A DNA stretch of 64,000 bases from contig NZ_CP116338.1 in assembly GCF_028198145.1 (NCBI RefSeq), positions 1,054,001 to 1,118,000 of the forward strand, read 5' to 3'. The notes beneath the pieces are model-generated. The model ran no database searches and was not told the origin of the DNA. It saw nothing but the letters and a program-made list of their open reading frames with translations. The stretch comes from Microbacterium sp. nov. GSS16. GTDB lineage: Bacteria; Actinomycetota; Actinomycetes; Actinomycetales; Microbacteriaceae. Both the position numbers and the translations under genes were made by a program. Position 1 is the first letter of the stretch, and every line of letters begins with the position of its first letter. Below, one piece after another: positions 26,701-34,697 of this stretch.

Positions 26701-26785
26701 CCCGGGCCGAATGGACGGCCGGGCGGACGCGCTCGGCAAGCACCCGGTTGACGCGTCCTACGGTGAGGGAACTGTCATCGTGCAT
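23780..26785 (-). CDS. Alpha-mannosidase, glycoside hydrolase family 38
   Basis: 1001 residues from ATG 26785 with an AAGGA ribosome site. The GH38 catalytic domain starts near residue 255 with AAIGHAHIDSAWLWP (zinc-binding His and Asp) and continues to the nucleophile region GVWLPDSFGYSPALPQL (Asp near residue 370) and FFTQKISWNQ. N-terminal of it is a ~230-residue beta domain, and the C-terminal half contains the mannosidase middle helical and beta-sandwich domains. No signal peptide: it acts in the cytosol on imported mannose-containing oligosaccharides. A remnant of another glycosidase gene overlaps its start, suggesting it was once the second gene of an operon. Confidence 0.93.
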   Translation of the reverse strand: MHDDSSLTVGRVNRVLAERVRPAVHSARVPLEIAAHHLPGEPIASAEGLALDFQPFTAGSMWGPAWGTTWFRLRGEVSAEWSGKRVEALIDLGFDINMPGFQCEALVYRPDGTPVKSINPRNQWVPVEAVAGHPVELFLEAAANPVLLDYHPFLPTQEGDIRTSSPEPLYRVRHMDLAVFEPEVFDLSLDLEVLIELQAELPETSPRRMRILQALDNALDVLDLQRIVETAGDARAQLAEVLASPADASAHRIAAIGHAHIDSAWLWPVRETIRKVARTTSSMTALIDEQPDFLYGMSSAQQYAWIKQHRPEVFERVRAAVADGRFLPLGGMWVESDTVMPAGESLVRQFSHGQRFFEREFGIRSKGVWLPDSFGYSPALPQLMRRAGFEWFFTQKISWNQRNVFPHHSFLWEGIDGSRVFTHFPPMDTYNSQLSGIEMAKASRQFKENRVATMSIAPVGWGDGGGGTTREMTGKAARLADLEGSAKVEWKHPDAFFDDAKAELTDPAVWVGELYLELHRGTLTSQHATKALHRRAEQALIEAELWAATAAVRLGAEYDFEQFDRLWQLVLLHEFHDILPGTSIAWVHREAVEVLSQVLADAEELSAAARQALAGDGDRTLVFTPTSVGGGRALGATHTPVVEQAKRVETQLTERADGSFALSNDLVVVIISPEGLITSAIDKATGREVIAAGKPANLFQLHQDFPNMWDAWDIDRYYKNRVDDLTAVSSLSASVVDGAAVVKVTREFSQSTIAQTIILPAGSRTVHLRNDIDWNETEKLLKLAFPLDIFARETLAETQFGFQRRVTHVNTSWEAAKFETSMHRFVLAQEDDGFGVALVNDSIYGYDTSREVEGDDVTTTVRLSLLRAPRFPDPDTDHGHHQIEVGLVIGADAEIATAKGIELNAPATLVRGANEVEPLVAVTGRGIVISAVKLADDRSGDVIVRVYESLGRRTTGALSVAFEYSGIREVSLIEDELDGARTSGELALKPFEVRTLRIARA

Positions 26786-26907
26786 CGGGGTCCTTGCGGT
26801 GGGATCGTCTCGCTCAGGTGCGAGAGCCAGGGATGCATCCAGTTCGTGGATGGCGTGTGGTTCGCCCCGAAGCGGAGCGGCGCCGAAGCCGCAGCGGTGG
26901 CGGACAT
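26758..26907 (-). pseudogene. N-terminal remnant of a glycosidase gene upstream of the alpha-mannosidase
   Basis: A 49-residue frame from ATG 26907, which keeps a good GAAGGAAGGA ribosome site. It begins MSATAAASAPLRFGANHTPS and continues TNWMHPWLSHLSETIPPQ before running into the alpha-mannosidase start in another frame and stopping at 26758. LRFGANxTPSxxWxHxWL is how, from memory, a family of GH5-like (cellulase/beta-mannosidase-type) glycosidases starts; such genes often precede GH38 genes. Everything after about residue 30 is missing. The retained ribosome site means the peptide may still be translated ahead of the mannosidase. Confidence 0.5.
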
Positions 26908-27073
26908 CGCTGTCCTTCCTTCATGGCGGTTCAGGGGGTGGGCGCCGTGTCGGCGCTCGCCTGACGAGCGTATCCCACGGCCGAACGGCGCCCAGGGGCG
27001 ACGAGGGGCGTGCGTGCGCGTTTACCCGTGTCGCGTCGCAATAGAATCTTCTGAAGCCATACGGAAGGACGCC

Positions 27074-27547
27074 ATGAGCGAGACCGTCAAGAAGCACCAG
27101 GACTACAACCCCGGGCCGCGGGTGGGGATCACCTTCTCCACCTTCGATCTGCTGCACGCCGGGCACATCATGATGCTGGCCGAGGCGAAGCGGCAGTGCG
27201 ACTACCTCATCTGCGGGCTGCAGATGGACCCGACGCTCGACCGCCCCGAGAAGAACGCTCCGACGCAGACGGTCGTCGAGCGGTACATCCAGCTTCGCGG
27301 CTGCGAGTACGTCGACGAGATCGTCCCGTATTCCACCGAGCAGGACCTCGAAGACATCCTCCGCTCGTTCAAGATCGACGTGCGCATCGTCGGCGACGAG
27401 TACGAGGAACGCGACTTCACCGGCCGCAGCTACTGCGAAGAGGCCGGGATCGAGCTGTACTTCAACAGCCGCGAGCACCGCTTCTCGAGCTCGGGCCTGC
27501 GCAAGATCGTCGCCGCTAAGGAAGCCGAGCGCCTCGCGCGCGGCTGA
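27074..27547 (+). CDS. Cytidylyltransferase-like (TagD/glycerol-3-phosphate cytidylyltransferase family) nucleotidyltransferase
   Basis: 157 residues from ATG 27074, which has a GGAAGG ribosome site and an upstream TAGAAT -10 box at 27042-27047. The nucleotide-binding motif is TFDLLHAGHIMML (HxGH) and the C-terminal KMSKS-like element is RFSSSGLRKIV. The size and motifs match small CTP- or ATP-dependent transferases that activate glycerol phosphate or related alcohols for wall or membrane polymers. The substrate cannot be assigned from context because no wall-polymer genes are adjacent. Confidence 0.8.
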   Translation: MSETVKKHQDYNPGPRVGITFSTFDLLHAGHIMMLAEAKRQCDYLICGLQMDPTLDRPEKNAPTQTVVERYIQLRGCEYVDEIVPYSTEQDLEDILRSFKIDVRIVGDEYEERDFTGRSYCEEAGIELYFNSREHRFSSSGLRKIVAAKEAERLARG

Positions 27548-27585
27548 AGGAACCCGACCGGCGCTCACCCCGATAAGGTGACCGC

Positions 27586-27704
27586 ATGATCGAAGTGACC
27601 GAGGCCGCTGATGCGACCCGGTCGCGCCGACGCACCTGGATGACCGGCGGCGCGCTGTTCTTGGTCTCCGACGGCCACGGGCGCTTCGCGCGGCGGGCTT
27701 GCCG
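27586..27704 (+). other. Possible gene start without a gene (leaderless ATG, frame runs into a convergent gene)
   Basis: ATG 27586 follows a TAAGGT box at 27574-27579 by 6 bases, the same layout as the leaderless genes here. The frame begins MIEVTEAADATRSRRRTWM and stays protein-like for about 35 residues before overlapping the convergent DUF1801 gene. It may be the surviving front end of a truncated gene. I do not recognise it. Confidence 0.25.
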
Positions 27705-28130
27705 TCAGCTCACAACGGTGAGCTGCATCCCCTCGCTGCCCCCGGACTCCGCCCAGGCGAGCGAGCGGGTCAAGATTTCGCGCAGAACATCGAGGTCGAT
27801 CTGCTCGAGGTCTTTGATGTACAGGCATCCGGCGCCCGTCGTGTGCGGGCCGAGCTGCGCCAGTGCGTCGGCGTGAGCGTCGACGCCGTCGAGCAGGTAG
27901 ATGGTCGTCGCCGCCTTGCGTGGGGCGAAGGCGAGCAGACCGGTGTCGCCCTCGGTACCGGTGGGGTAGTGGTAGTGCACTTGGCCGAATCCGATGATCG
28001 TGCCCCAGGTGGCGGGAGTGCGGCCGGAGATCTCCTGCATCAGAGCAGTCAGGGTCTCGGCATCCCGTCGTCGGATCGCCGGAGCAGAACGCGCGATCAG
28101 GGCCGCGACGTCGTCGCCGGTCGGCTTCAC
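27705..28130 (-). CDS. DUF1801-family protein
   Basis: 141 residues from GTG 28130; the GTGA at 28127-28130 overlaps the stop of the upstream HhH-GPD gene. The sequence has the DUF1801 pattern: early helices, then GTIIGFGQVHYHY, a central beta strand TIYLLDG, and GAGCLYIKDLEQID near the end. Members of this fold are small soluble proteins of uncertain function (the Bacillus relative YdhG is called an iron chaperone-like protein). Coupled translation with the DNA-repair gene is clear. Confidence 0.8.
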   Translation of the reverse strand: MKPTGDDVAALIARSAPAIRRRDAETLTALMQEISGRTPATWGTIIGFGQVHYHYPTGTEGDTGLLAFAPRKAATTIYLLDGVDAHADALAQLGPHTTGAGCLYIKDLEQIDLDVLREILTRSLAWAESGGSEGMQLTVVS

Positions 28131-28699
28131 TTCGCCGCCTTCGCGGCCGCCTTCATGGCCTTCTTGTGCTCGCGCACCTTCGTTAGCGACTCGGGCGAGA
28201 CGATGTCGGCGACGCTGCGGAATGCATCCGGTTCACCGTAGGGAGCGGATGCCTCGCGCCAGCCCGCACCGGTGAAGCCGTACTGCTTGCCGAGCAGTGC
28301 GAGGAAGATCTTCGCCTTCTGCTCGCCGAATCCGGGCAGCTTCTTCAGCCGCTTCAGCACCTCGGCGCCATCCGGGTCGCCTTCGGTCCAGAGCGCCGCG
28401 GCGTTCCCGCCCCACTCGTCGACGAGCGTCTGGCAGAGCGTCTGCACCCGGGCTGCCATCGAGCCCGGGAAGCGGTGCACGGCCGGCGTCTGCTTGAACG
28501 CCTCGAGAAAGGCATCCGGATCCATCCCCGCGATCGCGGCGGCGTCAGCAGCTCCGGTGCGCTGCTCGATCTTGAGCGGGCCGGCGAACGCCGTCTCCAT
28601 CGGCACCTGCTGGTCGAGCAGCATCCCGACCAGCAGCGCGAGCGGATTGTTCGTGAGCAGGTCGTCGGCGGCGGTGTCTCCGGTGATGTGAAGGGCCAT
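28127..28699 (-). CDS. HhH-GPD-type base-excision DNA repair protein
   Basis: 190 residues from ATG 28699; a CACACT box lies 6 bases before it. The early segment NNPLALLVGMLLDQQVPME is the start of the HhH-GPD fold, and LKKLPGFGEQKAKIFLALLGKQYG is a helix-hairpin-helix. The usual catalytic Lys/Asp pair of the glycosylases is not obvious, as in the actinobacterial group annotated as HhH-GPD base-excision repair proteins. It is divergent from the HTH gene at 28807. Confidence 0.82.
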   Translation of the reverse strand: MALHITGDTAADDLLTNNPLALLVGMLLDQQVPMETAFAGPLKIEQRTGAADAAAIAGMDPDAFLEAFKQTPAVHRFPGSMAARVQTLCQTLVDEWGGNAAALWTEGDPDGAEVLKRLKKLPGFGEQKAKIFLALLGKQYGFTGAGWREASAPYGEPDAFRSVADIVSPESLTKVREHKKAMKAAAKAAK

Positions 28700-28770
28700 G
28701 TCTCCAGTGTGGCATTCCCGCACTGCCCGCATGGATCGGCTGTCCCAGCCTTGTGCATGTAAACCATGGG

Positions 28771-28806
28771 TTGACGAGCATGCCAACTGTCTCTATGGTT
28801 TGAGAG
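28771..28806 (+). promoter_or_regulatory. Consensus-like promoter with dyad for the HTH gene
   Basis: A TTGACG -35 (28771-28776), a 17-base spacer and a TATGGT -10 (28794-28799) precede ATG 28807 by 7 bases, so the mRNA should be leaderless. The inverted repeat AAACCAT (28761-28767) / ATGGTTT (28795-28801) brackets the -35 and overlaps the -10, which could be an operator, perhaps for the HTH protein itself. Confidence 0.55.
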
Positions 28807-29469
28807 ATGGTCGATCAGTTCCCGGGTGATGGGATTCCGTTGTCCGCACTCGCGGCAATGGTCGAGGAGGCACGAGCGGTTGGCGTCCCGGTCGATGACG
28901 CCGCTGCGATCCGGCAAGCCGATCAACTGGTGCGTCGGTCGCAGGCACGGCTCGTCGACCTCGTCGTCGCGACGCGTGCCGCCGGGGTCTCGTGGCAGGC
29001 GATCGGCGATGCGCTCGGCGTGAGCCGACAAGCCGCGTTCAAGCGGTTCGGAGGTGCGGTTGCGCGCCCCCAGAAGGAGACGGAGATGGGTGAGCAGATG
29101 ATCGACCTCATGGATCGAACTCGCGCGGTGTTCGAACGCCTGGATGCGGGCGACTACGAAGCAGTGCGAACGCAGATGACCTATACCTGCGCTCGCATGC
29201 TCAGCAAGCGGAAGATCGAGGGAGTGTGGAATCAGGTCGTCGCCGAGACAGGACGGCTCGAGTCGTCCAGTGACCTCACGGTGCAGACTCCCGACGGCGC
29301 GAACGCGCTCAACAAGTTCGCCAACAGGGTGCTCGCGAGCGGCGCCATCGTACAGGCGACACTGCGTCACGAGGCGGGCGAATGGATCGGCCGGGTCGCC
29401 TACAACGGTTCTGGCAAGATCACCGGTCTCTTGATCGCGCCTCCGGGATCCCGCGACCTGCCGTTCTAG
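28807..29469 (+). CDS. HTH-domain protein with a C-terminal DUF3887-like domain
   Basis: 220 residues. Residues about 55-80 form a helix-turn-helix, VSWQAIGDALGVSRQAAFKRFG. After a linker (VARPQKETEMG) the C-terminal ~125 residues (MDRTRAVFERLDAGDYEAVR ... AYNGSGKITGLLIAPPG) have the NTF2/DUF3887-like pattern, in which a helix with a conserved phenylalanine/aspartate precedes a beta sheet ending in a ligand-pocket strand. It may be a small-molecule-responsive regulator. Its stop codon TAG overlaps the TAG of the convergent MpaB-like gene in the palindrome CTAG (29466-29469). Confidence 0.7.
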   Translation: MVDQFPGDGIPLSALAAMVEEARAVGVPVDDAAAIRQADQLVRRSQARLVDLVVATRAAGVSWQAIGDALGVSRQAAFKRFGGAVARPQKETEMGEQMIDLMDRTRAVFERLDAGDYEAVRTQMTYTCARMLSKRKIEGVWNQVVAETGRLESSSDLTVQTPDGANALNKFANRVLASGAIVQATLRHEAGEWIGRVAYNGSGKITGLLIAPPGSRDLPF

Positions 29470-30377
29470 GCGGCCTCGCCGGCACGACGCGCGGCGGTCA
29501 GGCGGGTGAGCCGGCGCCGCGCGAAGTCCTGCGCGCGAGGCCCTGAGCCGAGCGATCTCTCGGCCACGGCGAGCACGATTCGAGTCGCGGTGACGACCGG
29601 GAGAACACTGCGATGAACACCCAGCATGCGGCGGTAGGGACGGGGGATCGTGGCCACGGCCGCCGCGAACAGCACGCGGTAGGCGATGCCCATGGTGCCG
29701 GTGAACGGCGGGCGTCGCAGGAACGCCACGACGTCGCGGGTGCGTTCGTCTGCGCGCAGCTCGCCGCGCTCGAGGAATCCGCGCAGTCGCTTCCGCAGCT
29801 CCGCCTCGCTCGTGGGCGGATCCGGCACCCGCATCAGGCGCCCGGCGATCGCCCATTCGGCGACATACGCGTCTGCCCCGCCCGGAATCGGCCCTCCCCA
29901 CACCTCATGCGCCGTCAGGAACGCGTCGGCGAAGGCGAGGTGCACCCATTCGACGAGGTCCGCGGAGGAGGCGCTGTACTCTCGCTCCGTCCCGTCTCCG
30001 GCGGTGTACTCGCCGGTGACTCTGCGGTGCAGTCGAGCCACTCGCCCCGTCTCGCGCTCCGCCTGCTCGCGCGACCCGTAGGTCACGCTCAGCACCCACC
30101 GCACCGTGCCGTTGAGGCGGGAGATGGGGTCTTCGCGGTAGCGCGAGAAGTCGTGCACGCCCGCCATCGCGCCCGGATGCAGAGCTTGGATCAGCAGTGC
30201 CCGGATGCCGGCGACCAGCGTGCCCATGCCCGCGTGCACCGTCCAGGCCGCGCCGCCGTCGACGAACCAGCCGTCGTCATCGCCTTCGGCGAGGTCGCGC
30301 ACCCACCTCGGCGTCCCATCCGGGTCGCCACTGAGCGCGGTGAGCAGTCGCGCTCGCAGGGGTGTGCGCTGCGTCAT
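29466..30377 (-). CDS. Oxygenase MpaB/DUF2236-family protein
   Basis: 303 residues from ATG 30377 with a GGGAG ribosome site. The family's conserved blocks are visible: LLIQALHPGAMAGVHDFS (with the His), RLNGTVRWVLSVTYGS, RLHRRVTGEY, WVHLAFADAFL and GVHRSVLP-type C-terminal segment. MpaB-type proteins are heme-containing oxygenases related to latex-clearing proteins and fungal MpaB; the histidines in LHPGA, RLHRRV and WVHLAF are the likely cofactor region. The substrate is unknown. Convergent with the HTH gene. Confidence 0.85.
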   Translation of the reverse strand: MTQRTPLRARLLTALSGDPDGTPRWVRDLAEGDDDGWFVDGGAAWTVHAGMGTLVAGIRALLIQALHPGAMAGVHDFSRYREDPISRLNGTVRWVLSVTYGSREQAERETGRVARLHRRVTGEYTAGDGTEREYSASSADLVEWVHLAFADAFLTAHEVWGGPIPGGADAYVAEWAIAGRLMRVPDPPTSEAELRKRLRGFLERGELRADERTRDVVAFLRRPPFTGTMGIAYRVLFAAAVATIPRPYRRMLGVHRSVLPVVTATRIVLAVAERSLGSGPRAQDFARRRLTRLTAARRAGEAA

Positions 30378-30426
30378 GCTCCCAGCGTCGCATGCCTGGC
30401 GCGATCCGGCGCCGATGAAGGCGTGA

Positions 30427-31704
30427 TCAGGCGGATGCTGCGTCTGAGGCGGTGCTCGACTCGGCCGACAGGCCGTACAGCGCCTCGAGCGCCGCATGGA
30501 ACTCGTCCGCGCGACCCTCGGCGGCGAGCTCGTGGGCACGCGTGGTCGGAGTGTGCAGCAGAACGCCGGCGAGGTGGCGCATAGCCTGCTCGACGCGGCC
30601 GTTCTCGTCGCCGCGCCGTCGCGCGCGTTCGATCTCCGCCTCCAGCAGACCGAAGATGTGCGTGCGCAGCGCCACGACCGCGGGGGTCACGCTCTGACGC
30701 GAGCCGTCGAGATGGAAGCTCTCCGCCGCTTCGCGTACGACATGACGGGCGGCGTCGGTGGCATGCAGCTCCTCGAGCGGGGCGTGCAGGCGGATGGTCT
30801 CGAGGTCGAGCAGTGCGACGCCCTCGAGCTGGGCGACGGCGGGATCGACGTTGCGCGGCATCCCGAGGTCGATGACGAGCTGCGACTGGGGGTGAGCCCC
30901 TGAGGTCGTCGACAGGCATCCCGCGGCGGCGCCGGGCTGGCGGTCGAACTGGGCCGGCCCCAGCACCATCTCGGCGGAGGTGCAGGTGATCAGCAGCGAC
31001 GCGTGCTGCGCGACGCTCGCGTAATCGGCGATGGCGACCGGACGGATGCCGTGCTTCTGGGCGAACGGCACAGCGCGGCCCGACGGCGAGTAGACCGAGA
31101 TGTCGACGGCGCCGCGCTCGCGCAGCGACGCGAGAGTGACGGCGGCGTACGAACCGGTGCCGACGAGCAGCACGCGCTCGGCGCTCCAGTCGGCGATGCG
31201 GCTGTCGGCGAGCTCGAGCGACAGGCGCACGAGCGAGCGACCGGCGCGGTGCAGGGCGGTGACGTTCTTGACCTTCCGCTGCGCCTGGCTCGCGCGCTGG
31301 AACAGACGCTCGAGCTGCGGCGAGGTGGTGCCCTGCTCGCGGGCGCCGCTGAGAGCGCGGCGGACCTGTCCGGCGATCTCGCCCTCACCCGACACGACCG
31401 ACTCCAGGCCCGATGCGACGGCGAACAGGTGCTCGGCGACATGCGGGTCGTCGACGACCTGGTATGAGCCGTCGAGGTCGGCGGAGGGGATGCCGGTGGC
31501 CTGCGCGACCGTCTCGATCACCGCCTCCGAGTCCACCTCCTCGGCCTCGACGTAGGCTTCGAATCGGTTGCAGGTGGCGAGCACGACGGCTCCCTGCACG
31601 CCGGCAGCCATCAGGCTGGGGGCGACGGTCTCGGGCTGGCGGCTGAGGCGTTCGAGCAGTTCGAAAGAGGCGGTCTTGTGACTCGCCGTCACGCAGAGCA
31701 GCAC
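30427..31704 (-). CDS. hemA: Glutamyl-tRNA reductase
   Basis: 425 residues from GTG 31704, which follows a TACACT box by 6 bases on the minus strand (leaderless); the frame upstream is open but without support. The enzyme reduces glutamyl-tRNA to glutamate-1-semialdehyde, the first committed step of C5-pathway heme synthesis. The catalytic cysteine motif is [10 protein letters not shown] and the NADPH domain begins [14 protein letters not shown]. The conserved GExQILGQ motif reads GEGEIAGQ. It is divergent from hemE with a 102-base gap. Confidence 0.93.
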   Translation of the reverse strand: MLLCVTASHKTASFELLERLSRQPETVAPSLMAAGVQGAVVLATCNRFEAYVEAEEVDSEAVIETVAQATGIPSADLDGSYQVVDDPHVAEHLFAVASGLESVVSGEGEIAGQVRRALSGAREQGTTSPQLERLFQRASQAQRKVKNVTALHRAGRSLVRLSLELADSRIADWSAERVLLVGTGSYAAVTLASLRERGAVDISVYSPSGRAVPFAQKHGIRPVAIADYASVAQHASLLITCTSAEMVLGPAQFDRQPGAAAGCLSTTSGAHPQSQLVIDLGMPRNVDPAVAQLEGVALLDLETIRLHAPLEELHATDAARHVVREAAESFHLDGSRQSVTPAVVALRTHIFGLLEAEIERARRRGDENGRVEQAMRHLAGVLLHTPTTRAHELAAEGRADEFHAALEALYGLSAESSTASDAASA

Positions 31705-31806
31705 GAGTCGAGTGTACGCCGCGCAGCTGTGGGTGGCATCCAAGGAGGACCTAACCCGAGTTCCAGCCCCGGCGCACGCATAGGCGCGCGGTGCGAGGAT
31801 GGCGGC

Positions 31807-32820
31807 ATGAGTGATCTGCTGCGCGCGCTCGCCGGCGAGACCCCCGAGCGCACCCCTGTCTGGTTCATGCGTCAGGCCGGGCGGTCGCTGCCCGAGTACC
31901 GCGAGCTGCGCGTCGGCACGCGGATGCTGGACGCCTGTCTCACCCCCGACATGGCATCCGAGATCACCCTGCAGCCGGTGCGCCGGCACAAGGTCGACGC
32001 GGCGGTGTTCTTCAGTGACATCGTCATCCCGCTGCGCCTGGCCGGCGTCGACGTCGAGATCGAGCCCGGCCGGGGCCCGGTCTTCGCCGACCCCGTGCGC
32101 ACCGCCGACGACGTCGCCCGCATCACGCAGATCGACCCCGCCGACCTCGACGGCACCGCGGTCGCCGAGGCCGTGCGTATGACCGTCGCCGAGCTGGGCG
32201 AGACGCCGCTGATCGGCTTCGCCGGGGCGCCGTTCACCCTGGCCGCCTACCTGATCGAGGGCGGCCCTTCGAAGGAGCACCTGCGTGCCCGGGCCATGAT
32301 GCACGCCGACCCCGAGGCGTGGAACGCGCTGGCCGGCTGGCTCTCGCGCATCTCGCGTCGCTTCCTCGAGATCCAGCGCGACGCCGGAGCCTCGGTCGTG
32401 CAGCTCTTCGACTCGTGGGCCGGTTCCCTCAGCACAGCCGACTACCGAACGCACATCGCCCGGCACTCGAAGGCGGCGCTCGAGGGGATCGGCCTGCCGA
32501 GCATCCACTTCGGCGTCGGCACCGGACCGTTCCTCGCCGACATGCGCCTGGACGGCGTTGCTGACGCCGTCGGCGTCGACTGGCGGATGCCGCTCGACGA
32601 GGCGATCGGCATCGTCGGATCCGACACCGCCGTGCAGGGCAACATCGACCCCGCGATGCTTCAGGCCCCGTGGCCGGTGCTCGAGGCCCACGTGCGCGAC
32701 GTGATCGCCCGCGGCCGCGGCGCGAAGGGGCACATCCTCAACCTCGGTCACGGCGTGCCGCCCGAGACCGACCCCGACCAGCTCACGCGGATCGTGCAGC
32801 TCGCCCACGGCGAGCTCTGA
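31807..32820 (+). CDS. hemE: Uroporphyrinogen III decarboxylase
   Basis: 337 residues from ATG 31807; a GAGGAT -10-like box lies 6 bases before it. The N-terminal signature [19 protein letters not shown] holds the substrate-binding arginines, followed by [30 protein letters not shown] and the C-terminal [15 protein letters not shown]. It decarboxylates the four acetate side chains of uroporphyrinogen III to give coproporphyrinogen III. A hairpin lies between it and hemY. Confidence 0.95.
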   Translation: MSDLLRALAGETPERTPVWFMRQAGRSLPEYRELRVGTRMLDACLTPDMASEITLQPVRRHKVDAAVFFSDIVIPLRLAGVDVEIEPGRGPVFADPVRTADDVARITQIDPADLDGTAVAEAVRMTVAELGETPLIGFAGAPFTLAAYLIEGGPSKEHLRARAMMHADPEAWNALAGWLSRISRRFLEIQRDAGASVVQLFDSWAGSLSTADYRTHIARHSKAALEGIGLPSIHFGVGTGPFLADMRLDGVADAVGVDWRMPLDEAIGIVGSDTAVQGNIDPAMLQAPWPVLEAHVRDVIARGRGAKGHILNLGHGVPPETDPDQLTRIVQLAHGEL

Positions 32821-32998
32821 CTCCGGCGCGCAGGACTCTCCCACCGATGGGTCCGGCGCGAGGAGCCAGATGTCGGCGTACGGCAGCGGATGAGCGGCAT
32901 TCGGCTCCCCGACACCGGGATGGTCGCCGCCCGGGCTGCAGGCCGGCGACGTGCAGCCTGTCCAGGAGCCAGATGCCGCTGAAGTCGCGCAGATGACG

Positions 32999-33033
32999 GA
33001 CGTTCGGCTCCTCGGCAGGAGCAGCCGAACGTC
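32999..33033 (+). terminator. Hairpin between hemE and hemY
   Basis: Perfect 11-bp arms GACGTTCGGCT (32999-33009) and AGCCGAACGTC (33023-33033); a shorter alternative stem GCTCCT/AGGAGC (33007-33012 / 33017-33022) competes with it. The same 272-base gap also contains two copies of an AGGAGCCAGATG segment. It may end hemE transcription, giving hemY its own promoter. Confidence 0.6.
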
Positions 33034-33092
33034 TCCGGGTCTCGTGGAGTCACCGGCATCCGGCGCATAGGTCCCGGTGGAAGAATCGAGGC

Positions 33093-34559
33093 ATGAGCTC
33101 CGAGCACTCCCCGGCCCTCGCCGCGCGCGCCGCGCAGCAGCACATCGTCATCATCGGCGGCGGCATCGGCGGTCTGGTCGCCGCTCGGGAGTGCGCGAAG
33201 GTGGGCATGCGGGTGACGCTGCTGGAGGCATCCGGGGCGCTGGGCGGAAGCATCCGCTCCGTCGAACTCGACGGCATCACCGTCGACGCGGGAGCCGAGA
33301 GCTTCGCGACGCGCGGCGGTCACGTGAAGGCGCTCGTCGACGAGCTGGGCCTCGCCGACGCGGTGGTTCCCCCGCAGGGCGGTGGCGCGTGGCTGAGCGG
33401 CATCCCGGATGCCCCCGACGCGCCCCTTCCCAAGGGCAGCCTGCTGGGCATCCCGGCCAACCCGTTCCAAGACGACGTGCGCCGCATCATCGGCTGGCGC
33501 GGCGCCTGGCGGGCGTATCTCGACCGCCTCCGCCCGCCGCTGACCATCGGGCACGAGCGCAGCCTCGGCAAGCTGGTCGGCTCGCGTATGGGTGCGCGTG
33601 TGCGCGACAGGCTCGTGGCGCCTGTCACTGCGGGCGTCTACTCCGCCGACCCCGACGACGTCGACACCGACGTCGCCGCGCCAGGGCTCAACGCCGCGCT
33701 CACGCGCATCGGATCGCTGACCGGAGCGGTCGGCCTGCTCGCGGCCGAGCGCAAGGGCACAGCGCCCGGGTCGGCGGTGCTCGGGCTCGTCGGCGGCATG
33801 GGCCGGCTCGTCGAGGCGCTGCGCGCCGACCTCCTCGCGTACGGGGTCGAGATCCGCACCGGCGCCCGCGTCACCCATCTCGAGCGCGAGCGTGCGGAAT
33901 GGAGTGTCGAGATCGCTCCGTCGCTCGAAGAGGGGGCGGATGCCGATGCCGCAGCCCCCCTGCGCGCCACCGGAGTCATCGTCGCGACAGCCGAGCCGTC
34001 GGCGCGCCCCCTCATCGACGCGCACGTCTCGGGCCTCGCCGAGGTCGGGGACGCACCTGAGATCGAGATCGTGACGCTGCTGCTCGACGCACCCGAACTC
34101 GACGCCGCGCCCCGCGGCAGCGGCGTGCTCACGGTGCCGGGCAGCCACATCGCCAAGGCCCTCACCCACTCCACGGTCAAATGGGGCTGGCTGCGCGATG
34201 CGGCGGGTGGACGTCACGTCGTACGCGTGTCGTTCGGCAGCCAGGGCGAGGCTGCGGCGACGGCCGCCCTCGATGACGACGCGGCTGCCGCGCTCGCGCT
34301 GTCGGAGGCATCCGCCCTGCTCGGCGTTCCGCTGCGCCCGGCGCAGCTGGTCGCCGCGCACCGCGCCCGGTACGTGCAGGCTCAGCCCACCTCGCTCATC
34401 GGCGCGACCGAGCGGCGGGCGGCCGTACGCGCTGCCGTGGTCGCCGCCCCGGGCCTCGGCATCGTGGGCGCGTGGGTCGCCGGCACCGGGCTCGCCCAGG
34501 TGATTCCGGATGCGGTCGCCGAAGCCGATCGGCTGCGTGCGAGCCTGCTCTGGGACTGA
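33093..34559 (+). CDS. hemY: Coproporphyrinogen III/protoporphyrinogen oxidase, FAD-dependent (HemY/CgoX)
   Basis: 488 residues. The FAD-binding motif is HIVIIGGGIGGLVAARECA, followed by LEASGALGGSI and the VDAGAESFATR segment conserved in HemY; the C-terminal FAD contact is the TGLAQVIPDA region. In actinobacteria this enzyme (CgoX) oxidises coproporphyrinogen III to coproporphyrin III rather than making protoporphyrin. The presence of hemQ 1.3 kb downstream supports the coproporphyrin route. Confidence 0.92.
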   Translation: MSSEHSPALAARAAQQHIVIIGGGIGGLVAARECAKVGMRVTLLEASGALGGSIRSVELDGITVDAGAESFATRGGHVKALVDELGLADAVVPPQGGGAWLSGIPDAPDAPLPKGSLLGIPANPFQDDVRRIIGWRGAWRAYLDRLRPPLTIGHERSLGKLVGSRMGARVRDRLVAPVTAGVYSADPDDVDTDVAAPGLNAALTRIGSLTGAVGLLAAERKGTAPGSAVLGLVGGMGRLVEALRADLLAYGVEIRTGARVTHLERERAEWSVEIAPSLEEGADADAAAPLRATGVIVATAEPSARPLIDAHVSGLAEVGDAPEIEIVTLLLDAPELDAAPRGSGVLTVPGSHIAKALTHSTVKWGWLRDAAGGRHVVRVSFGSQGEAAATAALDDDAAAALALSEASALLGVPLRPAQLVAAHRARYVQAQPTSLIGATERRAAVRAAVVAAPGLGIVGAWVAGTGLAQVIPDAVAEADRLRASLLWD

Positions 34560-34697
34560 GCGGACGCTGCGCGGCGACTGTTCGGGCGCCGTGCTGATAC
34601 ATCGAACCGGGCCGCGGCGCAAGGGCAGATGCCGAACGAGGAATATGTGGTTACGCTGGAGCGCGGAAGTGGCCGCAACCAACGTCAGGAGGCCCTC

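Noticed and set aside
29466..29469. Overlapping TAG stops of two convergent genes (CTAG)
   Set aside because: Neat but simply compact gene ends; no functional meaning can be supported.
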